The notes under the pieces are model-generated. The model saw nothing but the letters and a program-made list of their open reading frames with translations. It was not told the origin of the DNA and did not search any database. DNA of 64,000 nt. It comes from Siderastrea siderea (lineage: Eukaryota; Cnidaria; Anthozoa; Scleractinia; Rhizangiidae). Both the position numbers and the translations under genes were made by a program. Below are positions 11,997-23,982 of this stretch, piece by piece. The stretch covers positions 21,607,186 to 21,671,185 of the forward strand of contig OZ034968.1 in NCBI GenBank assembly GCA_964030785.1, read 5' to 3'. Numbering within the stretch: position 1 is the first letter of the stretch; the number at the start of each line of letters is the position of its first letter.

Positions 11997-12403
11997 AACG
12001 GGGCATGGGGTCATGAAGACGAGAGGTGTGTGTGGGGGGGGGGGGGGGGAGTAAAATGAAATTTAGGTGGGTAGAATTCCACTAACTCCCTTTTCTCTTT
12101 TCTTCTGTAGAATTTGAACGGTCATTCATCATCAAATACCTTCACGACTAATGACTCATGTGGCGGTAACAATATCCCTCCACTAATATAAATCATGGAC
12201 TTTCTGTCACTGACTGTGAATTGTAAAACAACGTTTGCAATCAAAACTTGAAAAAAGACGTTTCGACCGAAAAGTTTTGGCCTTCTTCGGTTTGAAAGTG
12301 GCAAAAAAGCAACGGCTCATATAACGGTTCACATTTCGCGCGTGCGTGGCTGACTAAGACAACTCAAAACACGCGAACGCTGCGCGAGACTACGAACCGT
12401 TAA

Positions 12404-13055
12404 GGACGTTCGCGCGAAAAACTTCTACAATACAGATTTTTTTCATACTTTGGCTACAGTCATATAATGAGTTACCTATGTCAGAAATGGAAAAAAATTG
12501 GGGGGTCACCGACTTCGTTTTCGAAATAAAGCGCGTCAAAAACTACCCCAGTTTTGACAAATCGGCCCTCGTAACTCGACATGGCCTCAGTGCTTGTTAG
12601 TTGACAAATATTTAAAATGATTCGCTGTAGACCCACTTTCTTAGTCAAATTTTACTTAAGTGGGTCTGTTAAGTAAATAATTTGAACCGGTGGCACCCTT
12701 TTAGTTAAACTCAACCTCTAAGATGGACTTTAACGAACACAGTGCAGCTTCAATAATAGTAGAATTCGATGATGCGAGGGCAGAAAGGTTAAAAAGATCA
12801 AACTTCTACAATACAGATTTTCTTTAATTTTTCACAAAACGTAGATAATCGACAAAGAAAGTGATCCATCAAGATATGGGGTCACCGAACATCTAAGAGA
12901 GTTAAACCCGTGCATAGATATTAAAGTCCCCACTAGCGATATATATCTCCACATTTCTTCAACAGCGCGCGCGCTCAATACATGACGTGGCATGACATCA
13001 CGAAGTGAATTGCGTGCGCAGTAAGGATGCGCAGAAACAATTGGCGCGAACGTCC
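12404..13055. mobile_element. TTAA-flanked MITE, 652 bp
   Basis: TTAA at 12400-12403 and 13056-13059 flank inverted ends GGACGTTCGCGC and GCGCGAACGTCC. TTAA duplication is the piggyBac signature. No transposase is encoded. The internal phrase CTTCTACAATACAGATTTT occurs twice (12423 and 12802), indicating internal duplication. Confidence 0.7.
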
Positions 13056-13315
13056 TTAAGCAAGCGACTTGTAAATGTCTGGATCTCTATATGTTCGTTC
13101 TCCAGATTCTGGTCCCTCTGTGAATGCCACGCTTCGTGGCAGGAGTTGTGATTTGGCTCCAGTTCAGCTTCAGTGAAGCAGCTTGGGCTCTGACTAAACT
13201 GTCCTTCCTCGGGTAGGTTTTGGGCGGCGTTTCTACGTTTTTCTCTCTGGGTTCCATCGAAGCGCCAACCTGGCAGTAAAAGGGCCAAAAAAAACAAAAA
13301 AACAACTGCACTCAT
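12998..13315 (-). CDS. Possible secreted-peptide exon, uncertain
   Basis: The ATG at 13315 opens with a hydrophobic leader (MSAVVFLFFLALLLPG) followed by a charged stretch containing REKRRN. The frame then runs past the TTAA boundary at 13059 into the MITE and stops inside it. Either the MITE truncated a gene, or a splice donor lies earlier, or the frame is chance. An overlapping minus frame of 74 codons competes. No family is recognised. Confidence 0.25.
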   Translation of the reverse strand: MSAVVFLFFLALLLPGWRFDGTQREKRRNAAQNLPEEGQFSQSPSCFTEAELEPNHNSCHEAWHSQRDQNLENEHIEIQTFTSRLLKDVRANCFCASLLRTQFTS

Positions 13316-14097
13316 AATTTAAATCCCCTGTGGTAGATTATGTGAGTATATTTCTTTTTGAGAACGTTTTAAATTGTTTTAAAATGAGCTATGGTCACTT
13401 TTAATTTGCGAACATGGCACACTGCTATACTACTGAAATTCTCTGTCAAGATGTTTTCCTTATCGTTCCTTTGTTACAGCCCACAGAAGGAAGCTTCTGT
13501 GATGAAACAAATACGGGTTCAACGTTGCTGAAAGTGTATTGCGACCTAAGGCAATTTTCAATGAAATAAAATTAGTGTTTATATTTTTTCACAACGCTGT
13601 TATGCGCGTTTGTGAGCATCAAGGCCTGAACCTTGTGTATTTCACATACACAAACTGAGAGTTGTTTACACAAGTACAGGCTTTTTTGTTGCGCGATTTA
13701 GGAAGCAATTTTTGCGGTGATTCTGCGAGGATTTGCAATCACCTTTGTAAATTACATTTGTAAATTCCCTGCTATTTTACAGTAAGTTCCTGGATGATTT
13801 GAGTGCGAATTTGTTGCGATAAGAGCAGAGGCACGAGGGAGCAAGTGAACACGTAAAAAATTTCCTTGAGGGTCCCTCGGGGCATCCTTTATGCTGACGC
13901 CGCAAGCGCTATGCTTGTATCGCATTTGAATACCAAACGGCCTTAAAATCGCAGCAAATATCGTTGGCTTTTCCACTGAGGTTTTCATATCTCACTAAAA
14001 TCGTCACGATAATTGCATCATAAATTGCATGAGAAATCCCCTGTGCAAACGGCCCGGCCTTTTCGACGTTGAGAAATATTCGGTTAAGCTTATTTAC
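13316..14097. other. Intergenic, no gene recognised
   Basis: No domain-bearing frame. Short direct and inverted words only. Confidence 0.4.
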
Positions 14098-14147
14098 ATG
14101 GGTAATAATTATATAGATTTAGCCAAGCCTAAAAGCGGAACTCCAAT
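14098..14147. repeat. Dispersed repeat, inverted partner at 17996-18046
   Basis: AATAATTATATAGATTTAGC followed by an AGCCTAAAAG-type core is found here and, on the opposite strand, at 17996-18046. The pair brackets about 3.9 kb. A (TTA)n tract follows at 14143-14250. Confidence 0.65.
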
Positions 14148-14192
14148 TTGTATTTATTTATTATTGTTTATTATTTTATTATTTAATTATTA

Positions 14193-14228
<36 letters not shown>

Positions 14229-14303
14229 TCAAGTGGTACCTGACAGCAATATTATATTTTAGTTAATTATTAGTAAATACACCTCTCATCAAATTAGAAT
14301 CTA

Positions 14304-14704
14304 CATACCTGCCAACCTTATAAAATCAGAAATAGGGACCACCCCCCCCCCCATGCTGGCCCTAGTCCTGGGGTAGTCCCCTGCCCCCCCCCCCCCCCCA
14401 CCACTGCCCCGCAACACTAAGCAGGGTCTAGGATGCTTTAGGGTTTTTGCATTAATTTTTAAAAATATTGCCAGTACTGTACTGTCTTAGCATTAGAATT
14501 CACAGGTGTTGTTTAATGGTCTCAAGCACCACATGTATTGCACAGAACAATAGGATGTAGAAGACTCATTGAAGACCAGTCTTTAACAACCCAGTTCCAA
14601 ATTGTCTTTTTTTTGCTTGAAAATCGGAATGTCCTAATTTTTTTAGGTTTTGAAACTCAAAAATCGGGACAATTCCCATTAAATCGGGACAGATGGCAGG
14701 TATG
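14304..14704. mobile_element. Short inverted-repeat element with C-rich centre
   Basis: CATACCTGCCA at 14304-14314 and TGGCAGGTATG at 14694-14704 form the ends. Inside are poly-C runs and ATCGGGAC motifs. I could not fix a target duplication. Confidence 0.5.
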
Positions 14705-16238
14705 AACCTGTTTTACAAAATTCTAAATAAGCCCCAGGTTTAGGTTGTAAACTTAAATATTGGGCACAATAATAATCATTTTTGTTCACCTTACCTCGGC
14801 CTCTTCTCTGCCACAAGTCTACGGTTTAATTTATTTACATTTTTGCAGAGTTGTCAAATTGTATAGACAAGGTACTAATTGAAAAATACCTCCACCTTAT
14901 TCACTGGTTTGACAGATAAGTATATAGATAGTATAGAGCAAGGAAAAATGCGAGCAATGAGTACCGGTAAAATGTCCTTGACCATTATCTGTAAAACCAC
15001 TGAATGATATTTATTATTCCACTACAATCTTTGCCTATCATTTTAAACGATTTATTCAATGAGTGATTTGAAACCGGGACACTACAGTGCAATAGGCTTT
15101 CTACAGTGCAATACACTCTCATACTCTCATTTATGTGTTTTCTCCTTATATGATAAACTGATGCTATAGTGGAATAATAATGTACCTTGTTTACTATTAT
15201 TGATGCCCAGGGACTATTATATTAAAATCAATCTCTTTAAGTACCCATCAGTCATGAATCAACCACTCAACCACTTAGTTGATAAATCGGTCAATCAGTC
15301 AATTAAAAATTTGTGACTAACAGTATTGCCAATGCGAACAACAAATGGTCCAGTAACCACTAGTGACTTTTTTTGATGCACAAATTATGACTCACTATGT
15401 TTAACTACCCCTGACCATGATGGTTAAGTAAATCTTGTGGTTTAATTTGTTTTTGGCTTGATCATTAGCCTTTACACTGCATCTAATGTCACCAATGAGC
15501 AATGTTACTGATTGTTATAATCTGGTAGCAAAGAAAAACAAAACGAAAAGCCTCTTCATAAATCATTTTAGGATAGTCAGAAACCTGTCATGTAATGAAC
15601 TGACAAGAGAGGATCAGACTGTGGTGAATCCATCATTTGAAATAGTTTTCCCTGTCAAGTGAATTCGATCAAATAAGTCTGAATCATTATTCCTGGGAAG
15701 TTAGTTGTGTGTGCGTGTGTGTGTGTGTGTGTTTAGAGGGGGGGGGGGGGAAGTAGGGTTACTCCCAAATAAATGCTACTGGTGTATGGATGTGTTACTG
15801 AGGGAACATAAAGTGTATGTGGATACAGTGAAACTAATCACCAACATCAAAATTTGCAGAAAAAGACAAAAAATATAAAACCTTATTTCAAAACTGCTCT
15901 TCAATTTTTTTATTTCGATTGATAATGTCTGCCTGGGAACATACATGTAGCTAAGAGTACAAATTTGTTAACCAAAGCCTTACAATAAACTCCCATATTT
16001 TTTCTGACATCAGGTTGATGGAATAAAAACCTGAAAAACCTGTATGGAAAACAAAGCAGAGTTTAATTATCAGTTGCCAAAAGTAAGCCCATGGCTTTAG
16101 GGAGGTTCTAAGGATATTCGCGCAATTTTTTCTGCACATCCGTACTGTGCACACAATTCACAAAATTGGCAATGTCATGCCACGTCATGCACTGAGCATG
16201 CACGCTCACAAGAAAAACTACCCCAAATGTTTTAAGAC
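14705..16238. other. Intergenic; GT microsatellite and degenerate repeat
   Basis: (GT)n then poly-G at about 15705-15750. Near 16120-16160 a word resembling the right end of the 12.4-kb MITE (GTCATGCCACGTCATG) appears, probably a diverged copy. Nothing else recognised. Confidence 0.45.
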
Positions 16239-16703
16239 ACCATAAACTGCCGCTTATACAACTTCGGAAGGGGTTTTGGGTGGGCTTATAACGGAGGGGC
16301 TTATATCCGGGGGGGGCCTTATAAGCGGAACAAGAAAAAAGTTTCGAAATGAGCCACAGCAGTGTTGATCGAAATACGTTTTTAATTTACCAGTTTGTAA
16401 TTAACCTTTGAAACGTCATAATAAATCGAATTCATTTCAATTTTAACAACAAAATCAAAACTGCAACAACACGAACGTAACCAGAACGTAACAAAACAGA
16501 AGCTGAGAGTTCATCTTTGCAGTTTTCTGTGAGAGTGCTTAATATTAAGGAAACAGGGAAAACTAGAGGAGGGATTATATCAGGCGGGTGGGGGGCAGGG
16601 GGGCTTATAACTAGATGTATCTTTTGTTTACAGGTAGATGGGCCTATAGCTGGGGGGGGGGGGGCTTGTAAGCGGGCGGGCTTATAAGCGGCAGTTTACG
16701 GTA
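16239..16703. mobile_element. MITE with TACCGTAAACTGCCGC ends
   Basis: The right end reads GCAGTTTACGGTA and the left end CACCATAAACTGCCGC, so the ends are inverted with two mismatches. The G-rich phrase GGGCTTATAA recurs several times inside, next to both ends. The element is non-coding. Confidence 0.6.
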
Positions 16704-18854
16704 TTTGTTTTGAGCATGTACATTTAAATAAGTGCAGGCATTGAAGCATTCCAAGTGGACAAAAGGTAAACTGTATTTTTAGAGATGGTTGCAGGTCTCA
16801 TGTAAATGCTTATGCCAGTCTGACTTTCAGACTGGTCTCATGTAAACAAAATTGTACCAGTCTGAGTTTACATCGCTTTAATGAAATCGGGGTTTTACTG
16901 CCCCTGGGTATCTGAGGATGTTGTTAAACAGTCTTGAGAGCTGCTCAACGTTAGTCTGAGGGGGTGTTTGCCTGACACCAGTTCATTGTATGCTTTTCAT
17001 TCTGATACAAGTTCACCCCAGTTCCCTCTTGCTTCTCTGTATTTGTTACATGATTACAGCACAAAAACTCGTAACAGTGCGAGTCATTAACCTGGGTGAG
17101 TATAACTATGGTATAACTATTTGATTCATTCTGCATTAAGTTAATTAACCATATAGCCATCCAGAATAAATCTTACACCATCGTGAAAAAAGGATTTTGT
17201 AACTTGAGGAAGGGAGATTCTTAACTACAGATCTCGCATTGTTGCTAAGGGATTTTTGTGGATGGTATTTTGTCATACACTGTTTTGCAGCATTTCGTGC
17301 CGCTATATTGGTGAAATAATGAGGAAGAACATCTGAATTCCACAACTGAACATTGTGCGTGCATATAGCTAGTGCCAGTCCCCAACCGCACATTAAAAAG
17401 AAAATCAATAAAACTAAGAGGAAACTAGTAAGGTTCCCATTTTTTTGCAAATTGCCCCACCCTTCTTTACAATCTGAAGCGTGCAATTACTGTTATTACA
17501 AAGAATAGAAGAACTACAGCACAAAAATGTATAAAGATATGTGCTTGTGCCATCATAACTTTTATATTCATAATAAAGCGAATTTCTAGAAACTGTTGCT
17601 TCAGATTTTGCACCCTGATAATCTTTAAATGTTCGCAATGTTTACAATAGCGAAAACTGTACGCTGTTTGAGTTTTAGCATTTTTTCTGTTCAGGTCAAG
17701 GGACATGCTGAATATGGTTGTGACTTGAAAATCTTGAAAACCTTTCCCATAAAACAAACGTGGCCAAGCAGCTTATCTGTGGAAGTAATAGGTTTTCCAA
17801 GATATGATGGTTCTGAGGAGCCTCCCATAGCAACAATATGGTGATTAAGAGTCTCCCCCCTTAAGTCCAGATGTAAAGGCTCTCATTGCCCGCCCAAATG
17901 GAAGTCTTGATGGCACACTCATGTAAATGTTGTGGTTCAATTTTATCGTTGGTCCAATTTTTATTTTCCATTGTGAATAATAGGATTGCCAAATAAAAAT
18001 TGGAGCTCCACTTTTAGGCTCGGCTAAATCTATATAATTATTTGAATGATTTTAAAACTGTTTAATTATGTTTGACCGGTTTCAGAAATTGAATGGAATC
18101 AAACACAGCTGTAGGCATATTTTTGGTTAACAATTATTGTGTTCAATTACCGAACCCAAATTAACCCAATCACTGCATTCAATCCAGTTCAATTTACTGA
18201 ACAGTTAGATACGTAAGCTGGGCTATAAATTATATAACTGATATCTTCCACGTACCTTCACTGTAAGAAAATGCCGCATCACTGATCACTGCTGGCATAC
18301 ATGCCTAGAACAGAAAAAAAGGATCAGTGAAAAGAAACAAAAAACAAATTCAGGGCTAAAAATTGGCAGTCACCCAGTCGCCAGTGGCAATTTGAACTGA
18401 CCAGGGCCACTAAAAGTCGAGGCTTAAATGCCTGATAGAGGACTGCAAATAAAAGTTACATTGTAGTTACAATTTAAATAAATTAGACTTTCATTGGAGC
18501 ATCTTTCTTTCCTTTCCCCTCCTCAACTCTAAGTTCATCAATTGAAGTAAATTTTCAGTTGTTGGAGTGCAAAATTCATGAGAATGAGCACCTGGCAAAT
18601 TACTTTCATCCTTAAAATAATATTAACTTTATTGTTTTTTCTTTTGACAACATCAAATAACTAATATTGTATGTAACATACATTATTAAAGCATTTACAA
18701 CGCAATTTTTGACCAATGTGACATTAATGAACAGAAAGAATGGGTGAACAGAATAATAATTATACTCAATGTCAATAATGAAGGGATTCGTCATTCACTT
18801 TGCTAGCATTGTCACTTCCAGCTTTGAATGTTGTTGCCGAAGCTATACTTTGCT
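16704..18854. other. Intergenic, no gene recognised
   Basis: Contains a small palindrome around CCAGTCTGACTTTCAGACTGG (16815), and the inverted partner of the 14.1-kb repeat at 17996-18046. The minus-strand frames at 17.1-17.8 kb show no domain. Confidence 0.4.
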
Positions 18855-19079
18855 TTACTTTTGTGATCCATCTGATTCATGAGACATACAAGTGCCTATC
18901 GTTGGAAATTTTTGCATCCACCCGTGAAAGTGTTCTAGCTTCTTTCCAGCTTTTGTGGAATCCTGACAAATGATTAATAAATCATCGCCTGAACCCCTCA
19001 TTTGCAGCCATCCAAACTCTTTTAGCCATTTGTCTAAAAAGTGGTTACGTGTATGTCTTCCACCCTTTGCACGGTTCAT
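18855..19079 (-). pseudogene. Possible TTF/hAT-type zinc-finger N-terminal fragment
   Basis: A 74-codon minus frame contains NHFLDKWLKEFGWLQ, then DDLLIICQDS. This resembles the start of TTF-type or ZMYM/hAT-related proteins (a W-L-xx-F-x-W-L helix followed by a Cys). Only one of the expected metal ligands is visible. No neighbouring transposase was found, so it may be an isolated fragment. Confidence 0.25.
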
Positions 19080-20593
19080 TGGATAATACGGGTAAGGTAA
19101 AGCACTTGAATATCAATTGATTGAATGAGCAACAAAATGGCAGGACCTCATTTAAGTTTACTGGATGTTTAATCATCTCCAGTCTCCTTTGCTTAACTCA
19201 GTAAAGAGCCAATCGCAATTAATCAAACATGTTCTAACTAATCCCAGCAGACAATTGTCAGTTAAACAAGCCAGATTGCCTTTAGAAAGCAAAAACACAT
19301 CAGTACAAATATGGCAATTGCATAAAAAAAATCCTTTGCTTACATCTGGATTCCCCCCCCCCCCCTGGGAATACGATGATTTTTGAGAAAACCAAAAAAT
19401 GCATGCAGTAATTATTTGAACTTTCTAAAACATGAACATTCCATTATGAGTGACATAAATAGTAAAAAGTACTTTCCACAATGCAGTGCTTTTATTTCAT
19501 ACATGTAGGTACTGAGATCGAAAAAAATGGCAAATTACAGTCGCCTTCTGGAAACTAATATTAAGTGATAAGCAAAATTAATTCACACATAAGCTTAAGT
19601 CTTGAGCTTAAGTGAAGCCAAATAAAATCATTGAAATTTAAGCAAACAATTCATAAATGAAAAACAAAATTGATTAACACATAAGTTTAAGTCTTGAGCT
19701 TAAGTGAAGCCAAATAAAATTATTGAAATTCAAGCAAACAATTCAGAAATCAGAATTAGGTTTAAAGAATATTTAAGACCTACTTCAGTAGATTCATAAA
19801 TGAGGATGTGCTTTTTCATCGATTCGTTACTTGCATGGATTTTGGTAGGGGTTTTGCCGCGAATATTGTAAACAATGACTGGATTCAGAGTTCAAAAGAA
19901 CGAGGCATATATCAATTATGTCCTGTTTTGTTATTCTTTTGTTAGTCAACGAGTTAACATCTTGACGATTCGCGTTGGTACTTGTTTTCGTCTTTTACTT
20001 CATTGCCTGCTTTTAAAAGCTGTTTTCTCCTTTGCCTGGCTACACTTTGCTCCGTGAAAACAAAACACATTGGTATTCTTCAAAGTTGAGAAAAGCGGGT
20101 TATCGTCGTAAAAGTAAGCTTAAATAACTGGAAATATTATATTTATGACCAAAGCCAAGACAAATTTCTCTTTGTTCGAGATAACGGGGAATTGGAAATA
20201 AGCGAGTTGAGATAGTGGGATCCTTCTAAATAAAAGCGACTGTACCATACCGTAATATTCTGTGAAATGACTGAAAAATTCCGAGAAACTCACCCGGGAA
20301 ACTCAGCAATCAGATCTTCACGCTGGTTCAATTAAAGCATCTGGCCAAAGCAAAAGCAATTGCTTTTCATCTCTAACGTTGAAAAGGCATTCTCGGCCAC
20401 GCACTCGGCCATATTGTTAAATTCTGTAATATGATACCATCACCTTTGCACTACACCCCTCAAATTGTGTTCCTTTTCTTCGTTTTTTTTTTCCGTTTTT
20501 TTTTTCACTTTCTACGAGTAGTATTAAATGACATAAAAGGTGCGGTTTAAGTTTTGACGAAAAGTTTCCTTTTGTAACAGTGCACTTTTTTTG
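19080..20593. other. Intergenic with a 92-bp tandem duplication at 19573-19752
   Basis: The phrase AAGTCTTGAGCTTAAGTGAAG occurs twice about 92 bp apart, each followed by CCAAATAAAAT. The rest shows no gene. Confidence 0.6.
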
Positions 20594-21047
20594 TTAAACA
20601 AACTTTGTTAAAGCACGGAATTTGGTTTTACCCGAACACCTTCTAACTTCATGCTGTCCTTGGCGTAAATTTCTTCTCCGTTCTCTCTCTCCATTACGAT
20701 TTCTTTCCCCTTGTTCATCTGTAAAATAAAATACAAAAACGTAGACGTAAATTATTCGGTAGTGCAAAATTATTTCCAATCACAAATTGATAAAAATCAA
20801 GAAAACTGTACCCGACATGTTTACAGTTCTCTGTCGGCGTCTCTCAGTTTTCCTCTGGCGTTGTTCTTCAGAACCGTCCGCCTTACTTCTCGTTGCATTC
20901 TCGCTCTGCTGTAACCTTACTGTTCCTTCGTCTTTCTCGTTTTTGTTTCTGTTCTGCTTGACGCTGTTCTTCAGTGGTGTTTCTCATCCTTTCCCGTTGT
21001 TGTTCTCTATCTCCTTCTCTTTTCCTTCGTCTCTGCTCTTCTGACAT
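20594..21047 (-). pseudogene. Arg-rich STPR-like coding fragment, frameshifted
   Basis: Read on the minus strand from ATG at 21047, the peptide begins MSEEQRRRKREGDREQQRER and continues with TEEQRQAEQKQKRERRR, then SEEQRQRKTERRRQRT in another frame. The unit (S/T)EEQRxxRxxxRERxRRR resembles the STPR repeat found in many invertebrate proteins linked to PIF1-like helicase and transposon ORFs. An apparent intron (donor after 20812, acceptor before 20718) leads to a second exon with ERNRNGERERRRN. At least one frameshift separates the repeat units, so a remnant is likelier than a working gene. Confidence 0.4.
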
Positions 21048-21105
21048 ATTTTTCTCAGTATATCCTTTAAATTAAAGTGTAATAAAAGATAAATGGACCT
21101 ATTAA

Positions 21106-23031
21106 GGTGGCTCGATCGAGTTTTTGAGTGACGATACCTCTCAACTTTGAGCAATTAGCGTACCACAGTGAACAACCCAATAGAAAATCGATCGTTACTG
21201 CTGACCTAGAGAAAGATGAAAGTTTTACATGAGGTAAGTTTCATCGAAATCGGAGTTACCATAGCAACGTAATGACGTCATCCCCCATTTTACATGAGAG
21301 CTAGTTACTTGTCACCAAGACATAATTCTGGAAAGCACTTGACTGGATCTTCGACCTGACATATTTGTCTTCACGTCTACAAAATTTGAAGAATTTCTAT
21401 GAGAGAGTTTTCGAGAAATTTTCGGGTGAAGTTTTAAGGTGTTAAAAAACAACAAAAACAAAATAATTTTGAACTGTTATTGAAAAGTATGTCCACAGCG
21501 ACTTGATGAAACAACATTTTGGTTTTAAATGAATGTTATATCATCTAATTACTTTGTGTTAAATTTCGGGGAAATCGTTCCATTTGATTTTTAGAAACGT
21601 TGGCTTGAATATGAACTGGTTTAGTGTGTTGCGCGGCTTTTTAATCAAAAATCGACCCTACACTTATTAAAATGATTATGAATAAAAAAGCGGTAGATGA
21701 ATTTTTTTAAAACTTTGCTTTCAAGGAGAATAATCAATATTCAATACAATCCCCGAGTCTCAAACTCATTGAAACGTTGTAAGGCTATCAATTTGAAGCC
21801 TAAACTCAGGAAATTATTGGACTGAATTTTACGCCAGTGGCTTGTTGCTCTTATTATGCATCTCCATTGTTTCGAATAGGCGTGCAATTGTAAATTTCAG
21901 TACATCATGAATTCATATAACGCTTGATTGCTTTCCGAAGGTGTTCCGAAAAACGTGCCAATGTACCAGGTCAGCATTACAATAACAATGGACAGGCTGA
22001 CAGCAGTGAGTGCAAACCTCAAGGTTAGCAGTAAGCGCAAACTTCTGTTAGCAGTGAGCGCAAACGGAAAGCTGCTGTGCTCAGTCAGTGTTCCAGATAA
22101 ATTTTTATGGCAAGGAGTCAACGAAAAATTTAAACAGGTCAGTAGACGTGGGTCTCTCCCAATCTTATCCCAGTCTCAGCATGTTTTCGGAACATCTTGG
22201 GAAAGCAATCAAGCATTATATGAATTCATGATGTAGTGAAATTTACAATTGCACGCCGATTCAAAACAATGGAGATACATAATGAGAGCAACAAGCCACT
22301 GGCTGGAAAATCAGTCCAATATTTTCCTGAGCTTTGGCTCAAAATTGACAGCTTTATAACGTTTCAATGAATTTGAAACGCTGGGATTGTATTGAATATT
22401 GATTATTCTCCTTGAGGACAAAGATATAAAAAAATTCATCTACCGCTTTTTAATTCATAACCATTTTAATAAGTGTAGGGTCGATTTTTGATTAAAAAGC
22501 CGCGCAACACACTAAACCAGTTCATATTCAAGCCAACGTTTCTAAAAATCAAATGGAACGATTTCCCTGAAATTTTCACACAAAGTAATTAGATGATATA
22601 ACATTCATTTAAAACCAAAATGTTATTTCATTAAGCCTTTGAGGGAATACTTTTCAGTAACAGATCAAAATTGTTTTGTTTTTGTTGTTTTTTAACACCT
22701 TAAAACTTCACCCGAAAATTTCTCGAAAACGCTCTCATAGAAATTCTTCAAATTTTGCAGACGTGAATACAAATATGTCAGGTCGAAGATCCAGTCGAGC
22801 TCTTTCCAGAATTATCTCTTGGTGACAAGTAATTGGCTCTCATGTAAAATGGGGGATGACGTCATTACGTTGCTATGGTGACTCCGATTTCGATGAAACT
22901 TACCTCATGTAAAACTTTCATCTTTCTCTAGGTCAGCAGTAACGATCGATTTTCTATTGGGTTGTTCACTGTGGTACGCTAATTGCTCAAAGTTGAGAGG
23001 TATCGTCACTCAAAAACTCGATCGAGCCACC
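21106..23031. mobile_element. 1.9-kb fold-back (long inverted repeat) element, TTAA-flanked
   Basis: The arms 21106 to about 21955 and about 22187 to 23031 are reverse complements with scattered differences. They start GGTGGCTCGATCGAG and end with its complement, with TTAA on both sides (21102-21105, 23032-23035). The spacer of about 230 bp holds three diverged copies of a 23-bp unit (GCAGTGAGCGCAAAC core, 22000-22070). The frame 21928-22236 is not conserved protein. Each arm carries an RFX-type X box next to a CRE. TTAA suggests piggyBac mobilisation. Confidence 0.85.
21253..21280 (+). promoter_or_regulatory. X box plus CRE pair in the fold-back arm
   Basis: GTTACCATAGCAAC matches the palindromic RFX consensus GTTRCCNNRGYAAC at every specified position. 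Four bases further on lies TGACGTCA, a consensus CRE. The right arm has the mirrored pair at about 22860-22888 with one mismatch in the X box. Confidence 0.5.
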
Positions 23032-23035
23032 TTAA

Positions 23036-23982
23036 CATGAAAAGTCAAGAAAAAATGCGAAGCTAACGTCCAGTTTACCACGCCATTGGCAATAAGCTGG
23101 GCGAAAATTTGACTCATGTAAGAATGTCATGAAATGCGACGTATGTGCGTACGTACGGCGCACGCGCCCGCGAGCCATTCCGCTTGCCATGCCCATAAAA
23201 AATTGCCAGCATGCCTCTTAGTATGAGTATGGGGCTCCACTCTTGCGGCCTTCGGCCGCAAAGGAGTTCCGCTATGAATTACTTAGATGGTTTAGATAAT
23301 TCATAAGTATTGTGAGCCCCAAATTTGGCTAACGCAAGGGAGGAAAATATAATCTAAGATAATTTGAAACACGATTAACAAGATTTTTGCCAAGAAAATA
23401 TTTACTGGTTTTTTAACTTCTTTGTCAACAAAGAGCTCTGCAAAAAGTCGGTTTTCGTGACGAATGGTTATATCTTCTCAGTTTATGGATTTGATCTGAG
23501 GGACTTGTTCATTAACTTGCAAATAAAAAATACGTTAGGGCTAATATCTTAGGCCGTAGCTTAGTTTAGCTAATCTATCTATTTCAAGATCACTAAGTTA
23601 AGTATTCGATTATTGCAGATACTTTAGAAGTTACAAATCGTTTTAAAACAACCAGTCGAAATCGTTGAATAATTTACAACAAGAAAAAATAGCTGAATTA
23701 TGTTTTAACAAATATTAATAGTAACATTAACTAGCTGCTATGTACGAATTTGACAGTTAGGTGAATACTAAAATAATTATCGAGGAAAAGCGCGTAAAGA
23801 AACCTTCACATCACAAACTAAATAATTAAGGTACCAAATTTTTAGAACTTACAAAACCGAGACTGAAAGTTAAAAGAGAGCTTAGGTTAAGGTCGTTAGG
23901 CTTAATGCAACATGAATTATTAAGTTGTTGTTCCCTTCATTTAATGCATCACTTGACTTTCAGTGTTCACGAAAAGTTCAAA
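23036..23982. other. Upstream region of the PAN/EGF gene
   Basis: Contains a small perfect palindrome TGCGGCCTTCGGCCGCA near 23248 and a GC-rich alternation (GTGCGTACGTACG) near 23145. AT-rich DNA with no obvious TATA box precedes the coding start. Confidence 0.4.

Noticed and set aside
21928..22236. 102-codon plus frame in the fold-back spacer
   Set aside because: Covers arm ends and short tandem units; no protein similarity visible.
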